In this document: piece by piece, positions 1 through 8,369 of the stretch | How positions within the stretch are numbered: the first letter of the stretch is position 1 | How the letters are laid out: the number at the start of each line of letters is the position of its first letter | Assembly: GCA_025964685.1 (NCBI GenBank) | Contig: JAOPYG010000085.1 | Location: 1-47,313, forward strand | Source of the DNA: Actinoallomurus sp. | Lineage (GTDB): Bacteria; Actinomycetota; Actinomycetes; Streptosporangiales; Streptosporangiaceae | Reading direction: 5' to 3' | Length of the DNA stretch: 47,313 nt | Made by a program: the position numbers and the translations under genes | The notes under the pieces: model-generated | Seen by the model: the letters and a program-made list of their open reading frames with translations, nothing else | Told to the model about the DNA's origin: nothing | Databases searched by the model: none

Positions 1-1543
1 TGCGGCGGCACGGTTCAAGCACCGGGCGGGCGCGGCCGGCGCGGCGATCGGCCTGCTCGCCACCGCCGAGGCCGGCCCGCTCGACCCGGCACGACGCGCC
101 CTCGCGACGCGGCTGTCGGCACAGATCGCCGCGCACATGGGACGAGGCGAGGCTCCGGCACTTCTGCTCAGCGCGGCGAGACGGCTGGAACCCCACGACC
201 TGCCGTCGGCTCACGAGACCTACCTGGAGGCGTTCGCGGCGGCCCTTCGGGCCGGTCGTCTGGGTGACCGCGGGCTGCTCGCCGAGGTGGCCCGTGCCGC
301 GCGCGGCTCGTTGACCACGGCGGAGGGCGGTGCCGTGGCCCGCCCCCTCCTCCTGTCCCTGGACGCGCTGACCGCGCAGGTGCTGGACGGCCATACGGCG
401 GCCGTTCCGCTGATGAGCAAGGCGGTCGACGTCTTCCTCCACCGCATGGGAGGACACGAGCGCGACGGCCACTGGCTGTGGCCGGCCTGCAACGCGGCGG
501 CCGACCTGTGGGACGAAGAAGCCTGGCGGACGCTCTGCGAACGTCACGTACGGCTGGCCCGCCGGTCGGGCACGCTCATCGCGCTTCCGCTGGCACTGCG
601 CTCCCTGGCCCTCGCGTACATCCACGCGGGCGAGTTCGCCGAAGCGGCCACGCTGATCGATGACGCGCACACGATCGCGGAGGGAGGCGGCGGCCCCTCG
701 TGGGCCGAACTCGCGCTGGCCGCATGGCGCGGCGACCGGGAGCGCGTCTCCTCGCTGATCGAGACCAGCCTCTGTGCGGCACGCGACCGACGGCAGGGTC
801 GCGCACTCTCCATGATCGACTACTCGAACGCGGTGCTGCACAACGGCACCGGCCGTTACGACGTCGCGCTGCGTGCCGCCCGAACGGCGTACCACCTCGA
901 TGAGCCGGGGTTCAGGTCGTTCATCCCGCCCGAGCTGGTGGAGGCGGCCGCGCGCGCCGGCCAGCCCCGGCTCGCCGAACCCGTCCTCGAGCAACTCGTC
1001 GAACGGACCCAGGCGAGCCCCACCGACTGGGCGCTCGGCATCCAGTGTCGGTCGCGCGCCCTCCTCGGCGACGGGCCCGAAGCCGAGGACCTGTACCGGG
1101 AGGCGATCGAGCGGCTCGCGCGTACCCGGAGTGTCGTCCACCTCGCCCGTGCGCACCTGGTCTACGGGGAGTGGCTGCGCCGCGAGGCCAGACGCGGTGA
1201 CGCGCGCGTCCAGCTGCGCATCGCGCACGAGAAGCTGACCATGACCGGCGCGGGCGCGTTCGCGGCGCGGGCCGCTCGTGAGCTGTCCGCCTGTGGCGAG
1301 CGTCCCCGCAAGCCGGCGGCCACGCCGATCGACCGGCTCACCGCACAAGAGCTCCAGATCGCACGGCTCGTCGCCGACGGCGCGACCTCCAAAGAGGCGG
1401 CCGGGCAGCTGTTCCTCAGCCCGCGCACCGTCGACGCGCACCTGCGCAACATCTTCAAGAAGCTCGGCCTGACCTCCCGCCGGCAACTACGCGACCTGCG
1501 GCTGGCGGAGCCCCGTCCCGCTCCCGCCGCCCGCCCCGAGTGA
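1..1543 (+). CDS. LAL-type LuxR family transcriptional regulator, 3' part (5' end outside window)
   Basis: The reading frame is open from base 2 and has no convincing start before the ATG at 137. The residues upstream of that ATG continue the same helical-repeat sequence, so the gene begins outside the window. What is present is an alpha-helical, Ala/Leu/Arg-rich repeat region (MalT/TPR-like sensor) ending in a LuxR-type helix-turn-helix at about residues 400-455 of the ATG-numbered product, with LTAQELQIARLVADGAT and the recognition-helix signature SPRTVDAHLRNIFKKLGL. Family knowledge: large LAL regulators carry an N-terminal AAA/STAND ATPase that switches DNA binding, and they often control secondary metabolism or catabolism. 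The ATPase half cannot be seen here. It ends 5 bp before the convergent XRE regulator gene. Its target is unknown. Confidence 0.85.
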   Translation, partial: AAARFKHRAGAAGAAIGLLATAEAGPLDPARRALATRLSAQIAAHMGRGEAPALLLSAARRLEPHDLPSAHETYLEAFAAALRAGRLGDRGLLAEVARAARGSLTTAEGGAVARPLLLSLDALTAQVLDGHTAAVPLMSKAVDVFLHRMGGHERDGHWLWPACNAAADLWDEEAWRTLCERHVRLARRSGTLIALPLALRSLALAYIHAGEFAEAATLIDDAHTIAEGGGGPSWAELALAAWRGDRERVSSLIETSLCAARDRRQGRALSMIDYSNAVLHNGTGRYDVALRAARTAYHLDEPGFRSFIPPELVEAAARAGQPRLAEPVLEQLVERTQASPTDWALGIQCRSRALLGDGPEAEDLYREAIERLARTRSVVHLARAHLVYGEWLRREARRGDARVQLRIAHEKLTMTGAGAFAARAARELSACGERPRKPAATPIDRLTAQELQIARLVADGATSKEAAGQLFLSPRTVDAHLRNIFKKLGLTSRRQLRDLRLAEPRPAPAARPE

Positions 1544-1548
1544 CCGGC

Positions 1549-2391
1549 TCACGTACGGGCGCGGGCGGGATCGCCTGACGCGGACAGCATCCGCAGCTTC
1601 TCGTGGCTCTCGCTGCCGGGGACGGCGGTGAAGATCACCAACGTCTGGGACCGGGCGGGATCGAGGAGGTTCTCGCCGTGCAGCTCGAGCAGGCCCAGCC
1701 GCGGATGCCTGATGCGTTTCGCCTCGCAGTACGGGCCCGCGACCGGGTGCTCGTGCCAGATCGGGGCGAACTCCGTACTGGCCGCGAGCAGCGCGTCGAC
1801 CAGCGCGGTCACTCGCGAGCCCCCGCGATCACGCGTGTACGCGTCGCGCAGCAGGGCGGTGATGGCCCGGCCGTGCGCCGCGTGGTCGTCCTCGGGAAAG
1901 ATCAGTCGCGAGCCGGGGTCGGTGAACCAGCGGTACGCCAGGCTGCGCGCCATCCCCGTGTGGCGGGCGTCGTCGCCCATGAGGTCGACGGCCGGACGGG
2001 TCTGTTTCAGCGTCTCCCCGAGATGGTTCATCACCTGGGCGGGGGTGTCCTCGAGCCGGTCCAGGACGCGCATCATCCCCGGGTCGACGTGGTCGCCACC
2101 GGAGAGCCGCGGCGGAACGGCGTGGCCGGCGAGACGGAGCAGGTGGTCACGTTCCTCCACGGACAGCCGCAGGGCGCGGGCGATGGCGGTGAGCATCCGT
2201 TCGGACGGCGTCGGCCCGCGCCGCTGCTCGATCCGGCTGTAGTAGTCGACCGACATGCTGGCCAGCGCGGCGACCTCCTCGCGGCGCAGTCCGCCGGTCC
2301 GCCGTCGCCGCCCGCGGGGCAGCCCGACGTCCTCGGGTCGCAGCGCCTCACGCCGCGTGCGCAGAAAGTGGGCGAGCTGCGCCCGGTCCAT
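1549..2391 (-). CDS. XRE family regulator with MmyB-like ligand-binding domain
   Basis: This 280-residue protein has an N-terminal Cro/CI helix-turn-helix at about residues 5-70, with RRTGGLRREEVAALASMSVDYYSRIEQ. The hallmark of the MmyB-like group follows, a C-terminal PAS-like domain at about 105-265 with ARSLAYRWFTDPGSR and HPRLGLLELHGENLLDP. Such proteins usually repress the adjacent, divergently transcribed oxidoreductase gene; here that neighbour is the aldehyde dehydrogenase 131 bp away. The ligand cannot be predicted. The ATG at 2391 is a normal start for the family. Regulation of the shared intergenic DNA is inferred from layout only, because I found no strong palindrome there. Confidence 0.88.
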   Translation of the reverse strand: MDRAQLAHFLRTRREALRPEDVGLPRGRRRRTGGLRREEVAALASMSVDYYSRIEQRRGPTPSERMLTAIARALRLSVEERDHLLRLAGHAVPPRLSGGDHVDPGMMRVLDRLEDTPAQVMNHLGETLKQTRPAVDLMGDDARHTGMARSLAYRWFTDPGSRLIFPEDDHAAHGRAITALLRDAYTRDRGGSRVTALVDALLAASTEFAPIWHEHPVAGPYCEAKRIRHPRLGLLELHGENLLDPARSQTLVIFTAVPGSESHEKLRMLSASGDPARART

Positions 2392-2522
2392 GTGAGGCTC
2401 CCTCCGGCTCTGTCCGGCGGTGGTCAGGTGTCACCCACAACCTCCTGGGCTGCGGATTTCGTCCCGTATCCCCGGATCGAGTGTCCCTGGTTGCGCCCGT
2501 GGGCCCTTGCCACGCTGGGGCC

Positions 2523-3953
2523 ATGGACACAACGACAACGGCGCACGGCGCGCCCGCCCACTGGATCGGCGGCCGGCCCGTCGCGACGCACACAGCGACC
2601 ATCGACGTCGTCGACCCGGCCACCGGAAAGGTCATCGCCTCCGTACCGGCCGGCACCCCCACCGACGTCGACCGGGCCGTCGCCGCGGCGACCGCCGCCT
2701 TCCCCGCCTGGTCCGCCACCGCCCCGGCCGCACGAGCGGCGATCCTGCGGCGCGTCTCCGAGGGCCTGCGCGATCGCGCCGGCGAGATCGCGGACACGAT
2801 CACCGCCGAGATGGGGGCGCCGATCTGGCTCTCCCGTTCCGCCCAGGTCCCGTTCCCGATCACGGTGGCGGCGTCCGTCGCGGAACTCGCCGCGGACTTC
2901 GCGTGGACCGAGGAGATCGGGAACTCCCTGGTCATACGCGAACCCATCGGTGTGGTCGGCGCGATCACGCCCTGGAACTTCCCCCTGCAGCAGATCATGA
3001 CGAAGCTGGCACCGGCCTTGGTGGCCGGCGACACGATTGTCTTCAAACCGTCGGAGATCGCCCCGCTGACCGCGCGCATCCTGGCCGAGGTCACGGCCGA
3101 GGCGGGGCTGCCGGACGGTGTCTTCAACGTCGTGCACGGGACCGGGCCGGTCGTCGGCGAGGCGATCGCGGCGCACCCCGGAATCGACATGGTGTCCTTC
3201 ACCGGCTCCACCCGGGCCGGCCGGCGGGTCTCGGTGCTCGCCTCGGACACGGTCAAGCGTGTCGCGCTGGAGCTGGGCGGCAAGTCCGCCAACGTGATCC
3301 TCGGCGACGCCGACCTCTCCCAGGCCGTCGGGCTCGGCGTGGCCCGCTCGTGGATCAACAGCGGCCAGGTCTGCGGCGCGTGGACCCGGATGCTGGTCCC
3401 GGCGTCCAAGCACGACGAGGTCGTCGAGCTGGCCGTCGCCGCCGCGGCCGAGTACACCGTCGGCGATCCGACGGACGAGGCCACGCGAATCGGGCCGGTG
3501 GCATCGGAGGCGCACCGCCGCCGGGTCACCGGCTACATCGAGCGGGGAATCGCCGAAGGCGCCACGGTGGCCGTCGGCGGCCCCGGCAGCGTCGAGGGAC
3601 TGGAGAACGGCGCCTACGTACGGCCGACGATCTTCACGAACGTCGACCCCGATGCCGTGATCGCCCAGGAGGAGATCTTCGGCCCGGTGCTGTCGGTGAT
3701 CCCGTACACCGACGAGGACCAGGCCGTCGAGATCGCCAACAACTCCGTGTACGGGCTGACCGGAGCGGTGTTCGGCGAGCGGGAACACGCGTTCGCGGTC
3801 GCCCGGCGGCTCCGTACGGGCCAGGTCGACGTGAACGGCGCCGAGATGAACCTGCTCGCGCCCTTCGGCGGGTACCGGCAGTCGGGCAACGGCCGGGAGA
3901 TGGGCCGCTTCGGCCTCGAGGAGTTCCTGGAGGTCAAGTCCATCCAGCGCTGA
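2523..3953 (+). CDS. aldehyde dehydrogenase family protein (NAD(P)-dependent)
   Basis: This 476-residue protein has the complete ALDH catalytic set: Asn152 in TPWNFP, Lys175 in FKPSE, the general base Glu250 in LELGGKS, the NAD-loop motif FTGSTRAG (226-233), catalytic Cys284 in GQVCGAWTR, and EEIFGPVLSV near the C-terminal third. It should oxidise an aldehyde to the acid in the cytoplasm; the substrate is not predictable. I chose the ATG at 2523, because DTTTTAHGAPAHWIGGRP matches the usual ALDH N-terminus and CTGGGG precedes it; an upstream in-frame GTG at 2481 is less likely. It lies divergent from the MmyB-type regulator, which probably controls it. The alpha/beta hydrolase gene follows after 21 bp. 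Confidence 0.93.
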   Translation: MDTTTTAHGAPAHWIGGRPVATHTATIDVVDPATGKVIASVPAGTPTDVDRAVAAATAAFPAWSATAPAARAAILRRVSEGLRDRAGEIADTITAEMGAPIWLSRSAQVPFPITVAASVAELAADFAWTEEIGNSLVIREPIGVVGAITPWNFPLQQIMTKLAPALVAGDTIVFKPSEIAPLTARILAEVTAEAGLPDGVFNVVHGTGPVVGEAIAAHPGIDMVSFTGSTRAGRRVSVLASDTVKRVALELGGKSANVILGDADLSQAVGLGVARSWINSGQVCGAWTRMLVPASKHDEVVELAVAAAAEYTVGDPTDEATRIGPVASEAHRRRVTGYIERGIAEGATVAVGGPGSVEGLENGAYVRPTIFTNVDPDAVIAQEEIFGPVLSVIPYTDEDQAVEIANNSVYGLTGAVFGEREHAFAVARRLRTGQVDVNGAEMNLLAPFGGYRQSGNGREMGRFGLEEFLEVKSIQR

Positions 3954-3960
3954 GCCGGGC

Positions 3961-3966
3961 TAGGGT
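3961..3966 (+). promoter_or_regulatory. TAGGGT -10-like hexamer before the alpha/beta hydrolase start
   Basis: TAGGGT lies 8 nt before the ATG at 3975. This spacing suits a leaderless or nearly leaderless transcript, although GAGGG in the gap could also act as a weak ribosome-binding site. Confidence 0.4.
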
Positions 3967-3974
3967 CGAGGGCC

Positions 3975-4817
3975 ATGACCGAGGCAATGGTGCGTGCCAA
4001 CGGAGTGGACCTGTGCGTCGAGACCTTCGGTGATCCGCGGGCGCCGGCGATCCTGCTCATCTCCGGCGCCGCCGCGTCGATGGACTGGTGGGACGCGGAG
4101 TTCTGCCGGCGCATCGCCGAAGGCGGCCGGCTCGTCATCCGGTACGACCACCGGGACACCGGCCGATCGGTCACCTATCCGCCGGGCGCGCCCGGTTACA
4201 CCGGCCCTGACCTGGCTCGTGACGCGGCCGGTCTGATCGACGCCCTCGCGGGCGGCCGCGCCCACATGGCGGGGCTGTCGATGGGCGGCGGCATCGCGCA
4301 GTACCTCGCCGTCGAGTATGCCGCCCGGGTCGCGACGCTGACCTTGGTGTCGACCAGCCCCGGCCCGGCGAGCGACCTGCCTCCGATGGCGGACCGGCTC
4401 AGGGCGACGTTCGCCGATCCGGCGCCCGAGCCGGACTGGAGCGACCACGACGCGGTCGTGGAGCACCTCGTCGAGGAACAGCGGCCGTACGCCGGTCCGG
4501 ACACCTTCGACGAGCAGCACGTCCGCGAGATCGCCCGCCGGGTCGTCGGCCGCACCGCCGGGCTGGGGTCGAGCGGAAACCACTGGCTCATCGACGGAGG
4601 CGAGGACCTGCGCCCCCGGCTGGGCGAGATCACCGCGCCGACTCTCGTCATCCACGGGACGGAGGACCCGTTCTTCCCGCCCGGTCACGGGGCCGCACTG
4701 GCACGCGAGATCTCTGGCGCCGAACTCCTCCTGCTCGATGGGGTGGGCCACGAGCCACCACCACGCTCGACGTGGGACCTCGTCGTGCCCGCCCTCCTGC
4801 GGCACACCGCGCCCTGA
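3975..4817 (+). CDS. alpha/beta hydrolase
   Basis: This 280-residue protein has a complete alpha/beta-hydrolase triad: the nucleophile elbow GLSMGG with Ser102, the acid Asp231 in HGTEDPFFP, and His259 in GVGHEPP. The oxyanion-side segment ISGAAASMDWW and the DHRDTGRS strand-loop are typical of the RdmC/DnrP-like methylesterase branch (related to aclacinomycin methylesterase), but a simple esterase is equally possible. It is cytoplasmic, with no signal peptide. It starts 21 bp after the aldehyde dehydrogenase stop, so it may be co-transcribed, and it also has its own TAGGGT hexamer. It converges on the thiolase gene with a hairpin between. Confidence 0.9.
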   Translation: MTEAMVRANGVDLCVETFGDPRAPAILLISGAAASMDWWDAEFCRRIAEGGRLVIRYDHRDTGRSVTYPPGAPGYTGPDLARDAAGLIDALAGGRAHMAGLSMGGGIAQYLAVEYAARVATLTLVSTSPGPASDLPPMADRLRATFADPAPEPDWSDHDAVVEHLVEEQRPYAGPDTFDEQHVREIARRVVGRTAGLGSSGNHWLIDGGEDLRPRLGEITAPTLVIHGTEDPFFPPGHGAALAREISGAELLLLDGVGHEPPPRSTWDLVVPALLRHTAP

Positions 4818-4842
4818 CGGACCAGCCCTTCGCGCATGGCAT

Positions 4843-4857
4843 GCGGCCGGTGGCCGC
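4843..4857. terminator. hairpin between convergent hydrolase and thiolase genes
   Basis: GCGGCC and GGCCGC form a perfect 6-bp stem around a GGT loop in the 46-bp gap between convergent genes. It probably terminates both transcripts. There is no U-tract, as is common in actinobacteria. Confidence 0.4.
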
Positions 4858-4863
4858 GATGGC

Positions 4864-6009
4864 TCAGACGCGCTCGATGATGGTGGCGTTGGCCTGGCCG
4901 CCGCCCTCGCACATCGTCTGCAGGCCGTAACGGCCGCCCGTGCGCTCCAGCTCGTGCAGGAGCTTGGTCATCAGGATCGACCCGGTGGCGCCCAGGGGGT
5001 GCCCGAGCGCGATCGCCCCGCCGTTCGGGTTGGTCTTCTCCAGCGACGCGCCCGTGTCCTTGGCCCAGGCCAACGGCACCGGGGCGAACGCCTCGTTGAC
5101 CTCGAACACGTCGATGTCATCGATCGTCAGGCCGCCGCGCCGCAGAGCCTTCTCCGTCGCCGGGATCGGTCCGGTCAGCATGTACACCGGGTCCGAGCCC
5201 TCCACGACGAGCGTGCGGATGCGCGCCCGTGGCGTGAGACCGTGCCGCTCGACGGCCTCCTCGGAGGCGATCAGCAGGGCGCCGGCGCCGATCGAGATCT
5301 GCGAGGCGATCGCCGCGGTGAGCTCCCAGCCCTCGCGCAGCGGCTGCAGGCCCGCCATCTTCTCCAGCGAGGTGTCCGGGCGGGCGCCCTCGTCCTTGGT
5401 CACGCCCGCGATCGGAGCGATCTCACGGTCGAAGTGGCCCGACTCGATCGCGTTCACCGCGCGCCGGTGGCTCTCCAGCGCGAACTGCTCCAGGTCACCG
5501 CGCTTGAAGCCCCACTTCTCGCACATGAGCTGCGCGCCGCGGAACTGGGAGATCTCCTGGTCGCCGTACCGCTCGTTCCAGCCTTCGCCGTACGGGAAGG
5601 GCATGCCCTTCTCCAGACCCATGACCACGCTGGAGCCCATCGGCACCATGCCCATGTTCTCCACGCCGGAGGCCACGACGAGGTCCTGGGTGCCCGACAG
5701 CACGCCCTGCGCGGCGAAGTGGATCGCCTGCTGCGAGGAACCGCACTGCCGGTCGATGGTCACGCCCGGCACGCGCTCGGGCAGCCCGGCCGACAGCCAG
5801 GCCGTACGCGCGATGTCGAGGGACTGCGGGCCGACCTGCATGACGCAGCCCATGATCACGTCATCGACCGCCTCGGGGTCGACCCCGGTGCGCTCGACGA
5901 GCTCCTTGAGCACGTGCGCGCCCAGGTCGGCCGGGTGCACCGCCGCCAGCGCGCCCTTCTTCGTGCCCACCGGGGTACGGACCGCCCCGACGATGTACGC
6001 CTCGGCCAC
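4864..6009 (-). CDS. acetyl-CoA C-acyltransferase (thiolase)
   Basis: This 381-residue thiolase has the acyl-accepting Cys89 in TIDRQCGSSQQA, the GHP motif with His337 in AIALGHPLGATG and the second catalytic Cys367 in MCEGGGQANA. It should carry out thiolytic cleavage of 3-ketoacyl-CoA, or the reverse Claisen condensation, in fatty-acid or sterol side-chain catabolism. The N-terminus AYIVGAVRTPVG and overall sequence resemble FadA-type degradative thiolases of actinobacteria. The GTG start at 6009 has GGAGG seven bases upstream. It stands alone, without a FadB partner in the window. Its promoter region holds an inverted repeat (6048-6064) overlapping a TAGTGT -10-like hexamer, which suggests local repression. 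Confidence 0.93.
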   Translation of the reverse strand: MAEAYIVGAVRTPVGTKKGALAAVHPADLGAHVLKELVERTGVDPEAVDDVIMGCVMQVGPQSLDIARTAWLSAGLPERVPGVTIDRQCGSSQQAIHFAAQGVLSGTQDLVVASGVENMGMVPMGSSVVMGLEKGMPFPYGEGWNERYGDQEISQFRGAQLMCEKWGFKRGDLEQFALESHRRAVNAIESGHFDREIAPIAGVTKDEGARPDTSLEKMAGLQPLREGWELTAAIASQISIGAGALLIASEEAVERHGLTPRARIRTLVVEGSDPVYMLTGPIPATEKALRRGGLTIDDIDVFEVNEAFAPVPLAWAKDTGASLEKTNPNGGAIALGHPLGATGSILMTKLLHELERTGGRYGLQTMCEGGGQANATIIERV

Positions 6010-6047
6010 GACGCCTCCAAGTCTGTAGTTGAGGTTCCGTCCCTACA

Positions 6048-6064
6048 ACCGAACACTATTCGGT
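6048..6064. promoter_or_regulatory. inverted repeat over the thiolase promoter
   Basis: ACCGAA and TTCGGT form a perfect 6-bp inverted repeat with a 5-nt spacer, 39 bp upstream of the thiolase GTG. On the minus strand the repeat contains TAGTGT, a plausible -10 hexamer, so a bound protein would block the thiolase promoter. The cognate regulator is unknown; a TetR-family protein elsewhere is one option. Confidence 0.4.
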
Positions 6065-6159
6065 CTGTATGAGGCTACCTCGCCAGACCGTGACGTCCAG
6101 AGTGACTCTGCTCTCCCACCCGACGGCAACCCCAGCGAACCTCGACCAATGCTGAGCTT

Positions 6160-6165
6160 TACGCT
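6160..6165 (+). promoter_or_regulatory. TACGCT -10-like hexamer of a leaderless soxR promoter
   Basis: TACGCT is followed by exactly 7 nt and then the soxR ATG at 6173, with no ribosome-binding site in the gap. This is the spacing expected of actinobacterial leaderless genes. Confidence 0.45.
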
Positions 6166-6172
6166 GGGCGCC

Positions 6173-6643
6173 ATGGAGCACACCCCGCCAGACGCGCACG
6201 AGCTCACCGTCGGCCAGGTGTCCGCGCGCAGCGGCGTCGCCGTGTCCGCACTGCACTTCTACGAGAAGAAGGGGCTGATCCGCAGCCGCCGCACCACGGG
6301 CAACCAGCGCCGCTACTCCCGCGACGTGCTCCGGCGCGTCGCCTTCATCCGGGTGTCACAGCGCGTCGGCATCCCGCTGAGCGACATCAGGGACGCCCTC
6401 GCCCGGCTGCCGGAGGAACGCACACCCACACCGAAGGACTGGGCCCTCCTGTCGGCCGCGTGGCGCGGCGAGCTGGACGCACGGATCAGGCAGTTGCAGA
6501 GGCTCCGTGACGACCTCACCGGCTGCATCGGATGCGGATGTCTCTCCCTCAGCCACTGCCGGCTCTCCAACCCGGACGACCGGCTCGGCGCAGAGGGCCC
6601 CGGCCCGCGGCGCCTGCTCGCCGACCGGCCACCGGCACCCTGA
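6173..6643 (+). CDS. soxR: redox-sensitive transcriptional activator SoxR
   Basis: This 156-residue MerR-family protein has an N-terminal winged helix (about 10-80: [21 protein letters not shown], then [17 protein letters not shown]) and a dimerisation helix (about 88-115). The SoxR-specific [2Fe-2S] motif is CX2CXCX5C with Cys118, 121, 123 and 129. The C-terminal [18 protein letters not shown] also matches SoxR. Family knowledge: oxidation or nitrosylation of the cluster, often by redox-active metabolites, activates SoxR at promoters with long -35/-10 spacers; actinomycete SoxR senses endogenous quinones. I preferred the ATG at 6173 over the in-frame start at 6029, because conservation begins there and a TACGCT hexamer sits 7 nt upstream. 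It converges on the DUF4142 gene. Confidence 0.95.
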   Translation: MEHTPPDAHELTVGQVSARSGVAVSALHFYEKKGLIRSRRTTGNQRRYSRDVLRRVAFIRVSQRVGIPLSDIRDALARLPEERTPTPKDWALLSAAWRGELDARIRQLQRLRDDLTGCIGCGCLSLSHCRLSNPDDRLGAEGPGPRRLLADRPPAP

Positions 6644-6682
6644 GCACCGCCTCCGTGGTGAGCCGGCCCTTGGCGTACTGCT

Positions 6683-6707
6683 CCCGGAGGAGCTTCGCAC
6701 CTCCGGG
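6683..6707. terminator. terminator hairpin between soxR and the DUF4142 gene
   Basis: CCCGGAGG and CCTCCGGG form a perfect 8-bp stem around a 9-nt loop, immediately after the DUF4142 stop codon (minus strand) and 40 bp after the soxR stop. It probably works in both directions. Confidence 0.55.
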
Positions 6708-7256
6708 TCAGCCGATGGGATTGGCCCTCCGCAGCATGTCGAGGTGTTCGCGGAGGGCCGGGAGGGCGGCGCGGGCGAGGTCGGTCAGCTGGGGAGAGGA
6801 TCCGACGTGTACCTGGTCCTCGGTGCGGGCGATGGCCTTCTCGTGCGCCTCGGCCATCGCGGCCACGAAGTCGCGGTCGAACCGGGTTCCCGCCTCGTTC
6901 GCCAGCCGCCGGCCCAGGGCGAGCTGCCCGGCCCGCTCCGCCCGTGGCAGGTCGATGCCGAGGGCGTTCGCCGTACGGACCACCTTCGGCTCGAACGCGA
7001 CGTGGTCGGCGACGAGTGTGGTCCCCGCACGCCGCACCGCGCTGGTCGCACCCTTCCGCTCGGCGAGCCTGCCGTACCGCACGTCCGCGAGGCCGTCCTG
7101 ATGGATCGCCACCAGCCACGCGCGGTCACCGGCGGACACACGAGTGGCCGGTGCGCGAGCGGCCGCCTCCCGGCCGGTGCCGCTCGCCCCGCACCCGGCC
7201 AGAAGGAGCGCCGCGACCGCGAAGGCATACGGATGACCTGCCACGGAGTCCCCCAT
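6708..7256 (-). CDS. DUF4142 domain lipoprotein
   Basis: The N-terminus is a lipoprotein signal: a short hydrophobic stretch AFAVAALLLAGC ending in a lipobox cysteine at about residue 22, followed by a Gly/Ala/Ser-rich linker. The mature part (about 40-180) is the ferritin-like helical DUF4142 domain, with AWLVAIHQDGLADVRYGRLAERKG, then LVADHVAFEPKV and FDRDFVAAMAEAHEKAI. Such proteins are exported and cell-surface bound, and their function is poorly known. I chose the ATG at 7256. A GTG at 7244 has a better-placed GGGGGA and is a real alternative. The open frame extends further upstream to 7361, but that part has no signal-peptide character. Confidence 0.8.
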   Translation of the reverse strand: MGDSVAGHPYAFAVAALLLAGCGASGTGREAAARAPATRVSAGDRAWLVAIHQDGLADVRYGRLAERKGATSAVRRAGTTLVADHVAFEPKVVRTANALGIDLPRAERAGQLALGRRLANEAGTRFDRDFVAAMAEAHEKAIARTEDQVHVGSSPQLTDLARAALPALREHLDMLRRANPIG

Positions 7257-7437
7257 CTCGTCCGGCGCACGGAACGCGGCGTCCTCCCCTGCCGGTGAGG
7301 TTCTTGTCCCGGCCGACGCCGGACGCGCAGCTAGGGGCGTACCCGCGCCCTGGCGCGCCACGCCGCGGGCACGGTCGCGGAGCCGGCCCGAAGGGAGCGG
7401 AGATCGCCGGAGCCCCTAAGCGACGGGCCTTTGAGGC

Positions 7438-7443
7438 TACGCT
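7438..7443 (+). promoter_or_regulatory. TACGCT -10-like hexamer upstream of the small membrane protein
   Basis: TACGCT lies about 30 bp before the TTG start at 7474. A short leader follows that contains GGAGGAGAG, so this would be a leadered promoter. Confidence 0.35.
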
Positions 7444-7473
7444 GGTACGGGTTCGCACCGGAGGAGAGAGCCG

Positions 7474-7638
7474 TTGAGTGGTCTTGTCACGCTCGCACTG
7501 CTGGCGATCCTGGGAGCGTTCATCGTCACCCGGATCATGCGGCGGATCGGCCTGAGCATGTCGCGGAGCAGCACCTTCGGATTCATGTTCGCGTTCGTCG
7601 TGCTCGTCCTGATGCTCTGGGGACAGTCGTTCCGATAG
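7474..7638 (+). CDS. small two-helix membrane protein (54 aa)
   Basis: This is a 54-residue protein too short for routine ORF calling. The TTG start is preceded by a strong GGAGG with 9-nt spacing. It has two hydrophobic helices, VTLALLAILGAFIVTRIM (about 5-22) and FGFMFAFVVLVLMLW (about 35-49). A basic amphipathic loop, RRIGLSMSRSS, joins them, and the tail GQSFR ends at TAG. A helical hairpin with the loop on the cytoplasmic side is likely. I do not recognise the family. It lies 95 bp downstream of an upstream-facing region with a TACGCT promoter hexamer and is probably monocistronic. Confidence 0.6.
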   Translation: MSGLVTLALLAILGAFIVTRIMRRIGLSMSRSSTFGFMFAFVVLVLMLWGQSFR

Positions 7639-7718
7639 GGATTCCCCGCGAACCACCGGTGCCCGGCAGGCGTCGTACCGGACACAGACCCCGGCACCCC
7701 CATGGGAGGCGACGTTCC

Positions 7719-8369
7719 TTGCCACGAGTCAGGTCACAGGCGGCCACGGCCAGCCCGACAGGGCACCTCCGTCGTCTTGTCGACTTCGCCGAGCCGCGCC
7801 CCGACGACATCTGCCTCGACATCGGCCCCGGCACGTCCGGGCTCGCCTCGGCGATCCGGCCGCGGGTGCGCGAGCTCGTCAGCGCGACCTCAGGGTCACT
7901 GCCGTCCAGGACGTTCAGCCTGGTCACCGCTCGGCTCGCGCTCGCCGGCACCCACGATCAGGCCGGGCCGGTGCACGACATGCTGCGGGTCTGTGCCGGG
8001 CGGCTCGTGCTCGTCGACCTCGTCCGTACACGCGCGGGCGGTGGTGGCCGCGTCCAGCGGCTCCGCGACCCGGCCTACATCGCGACGCGGACCTTTCCCG
8101 AGCTGCTCGACCTGCTCGGCCGGGCCGGCGGCCGCACCCGGCGGCTCGACGTGTTCACCATCGAGCGTCCCGCCGGGCCGTGGCTGGCGCAGGCGCGTGA
8201 GCCCGAGCGGATCCAGCGGCAGCTCATCGCCGAGCTCGAGGGAGGCCCGGCGACGGGCGCCCGTCCGCGCCTGATCGGAGACGAGCTGTGGTTCGCCCAG
8301 TCATGGGCGTTCGTCGCCGTCGAGCCGATCAGCCGGACTCGCGGGGCAGCAGCACCGCCGCGCCGTTGA
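7719..8369 (+). CDS. methyltransferase-like protein with an internal deletion
   Basis: From the TTG at 7719 (GGGAGG at 7704-7709, 9-nt spacing) the frame gives 216 residues. The segment [13 protein letters not shown] (about 27-39) matches SAM motif I of class I methyltransferases, and [18 protein letters not shown] plus [15 protein letters not shown] match the post-motif III region (strands 4-5 of UbiE-like enzymes). Only about 12 residues separate them where normal enzymes have 45-50, so motif II (the acidic ribose-binding residue) and motif III are missing. The C-terminal half (about 110-210) is intact and in frame. It may be an in-frame decayed enzyme or a protein without SAM chemistry. 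Its 3' end overlaps the convergent alcohol dehydrogenase by 41 bp. Confidence 0.6.
   Translation: MPRVRSQAATASPTGHLRRLVDFAEPRPDDICLDIGPGTSGLASAIRPRVRELVSATSGSLPSRTFSLVTARLALAGTHDQAGPVHDMLRVCAGRLVLVDLVRTRAGGGGRVQRLRDPAYIATRTFPELLDLLGRAGGRTRRLDVFTIERPAGPWLAQAREPERIQRQLIAELEGGPATGARPRLIGDELWFAQSWAFVAVEPISRTRGAAAPPRR

Noticed and set aside
2424-3788. Long antisense frame (454 codons) opposite the aldehyde dehydrogenase
   Set aside because: It is a shadow of the GC-rich coding strand: no ribosome-binding site, no recognisable domain, and full overlap with a certain gene.
6014-6034. SoxR-box-like sequence (CCTCAAC ... CTTGGAGG on the minus strand) before the thiolase gene
   Set aside because: Half-site spacing does not fit the 18-bp symmetric SoxR box, and the right half is the thiolase ribosome-binding site.
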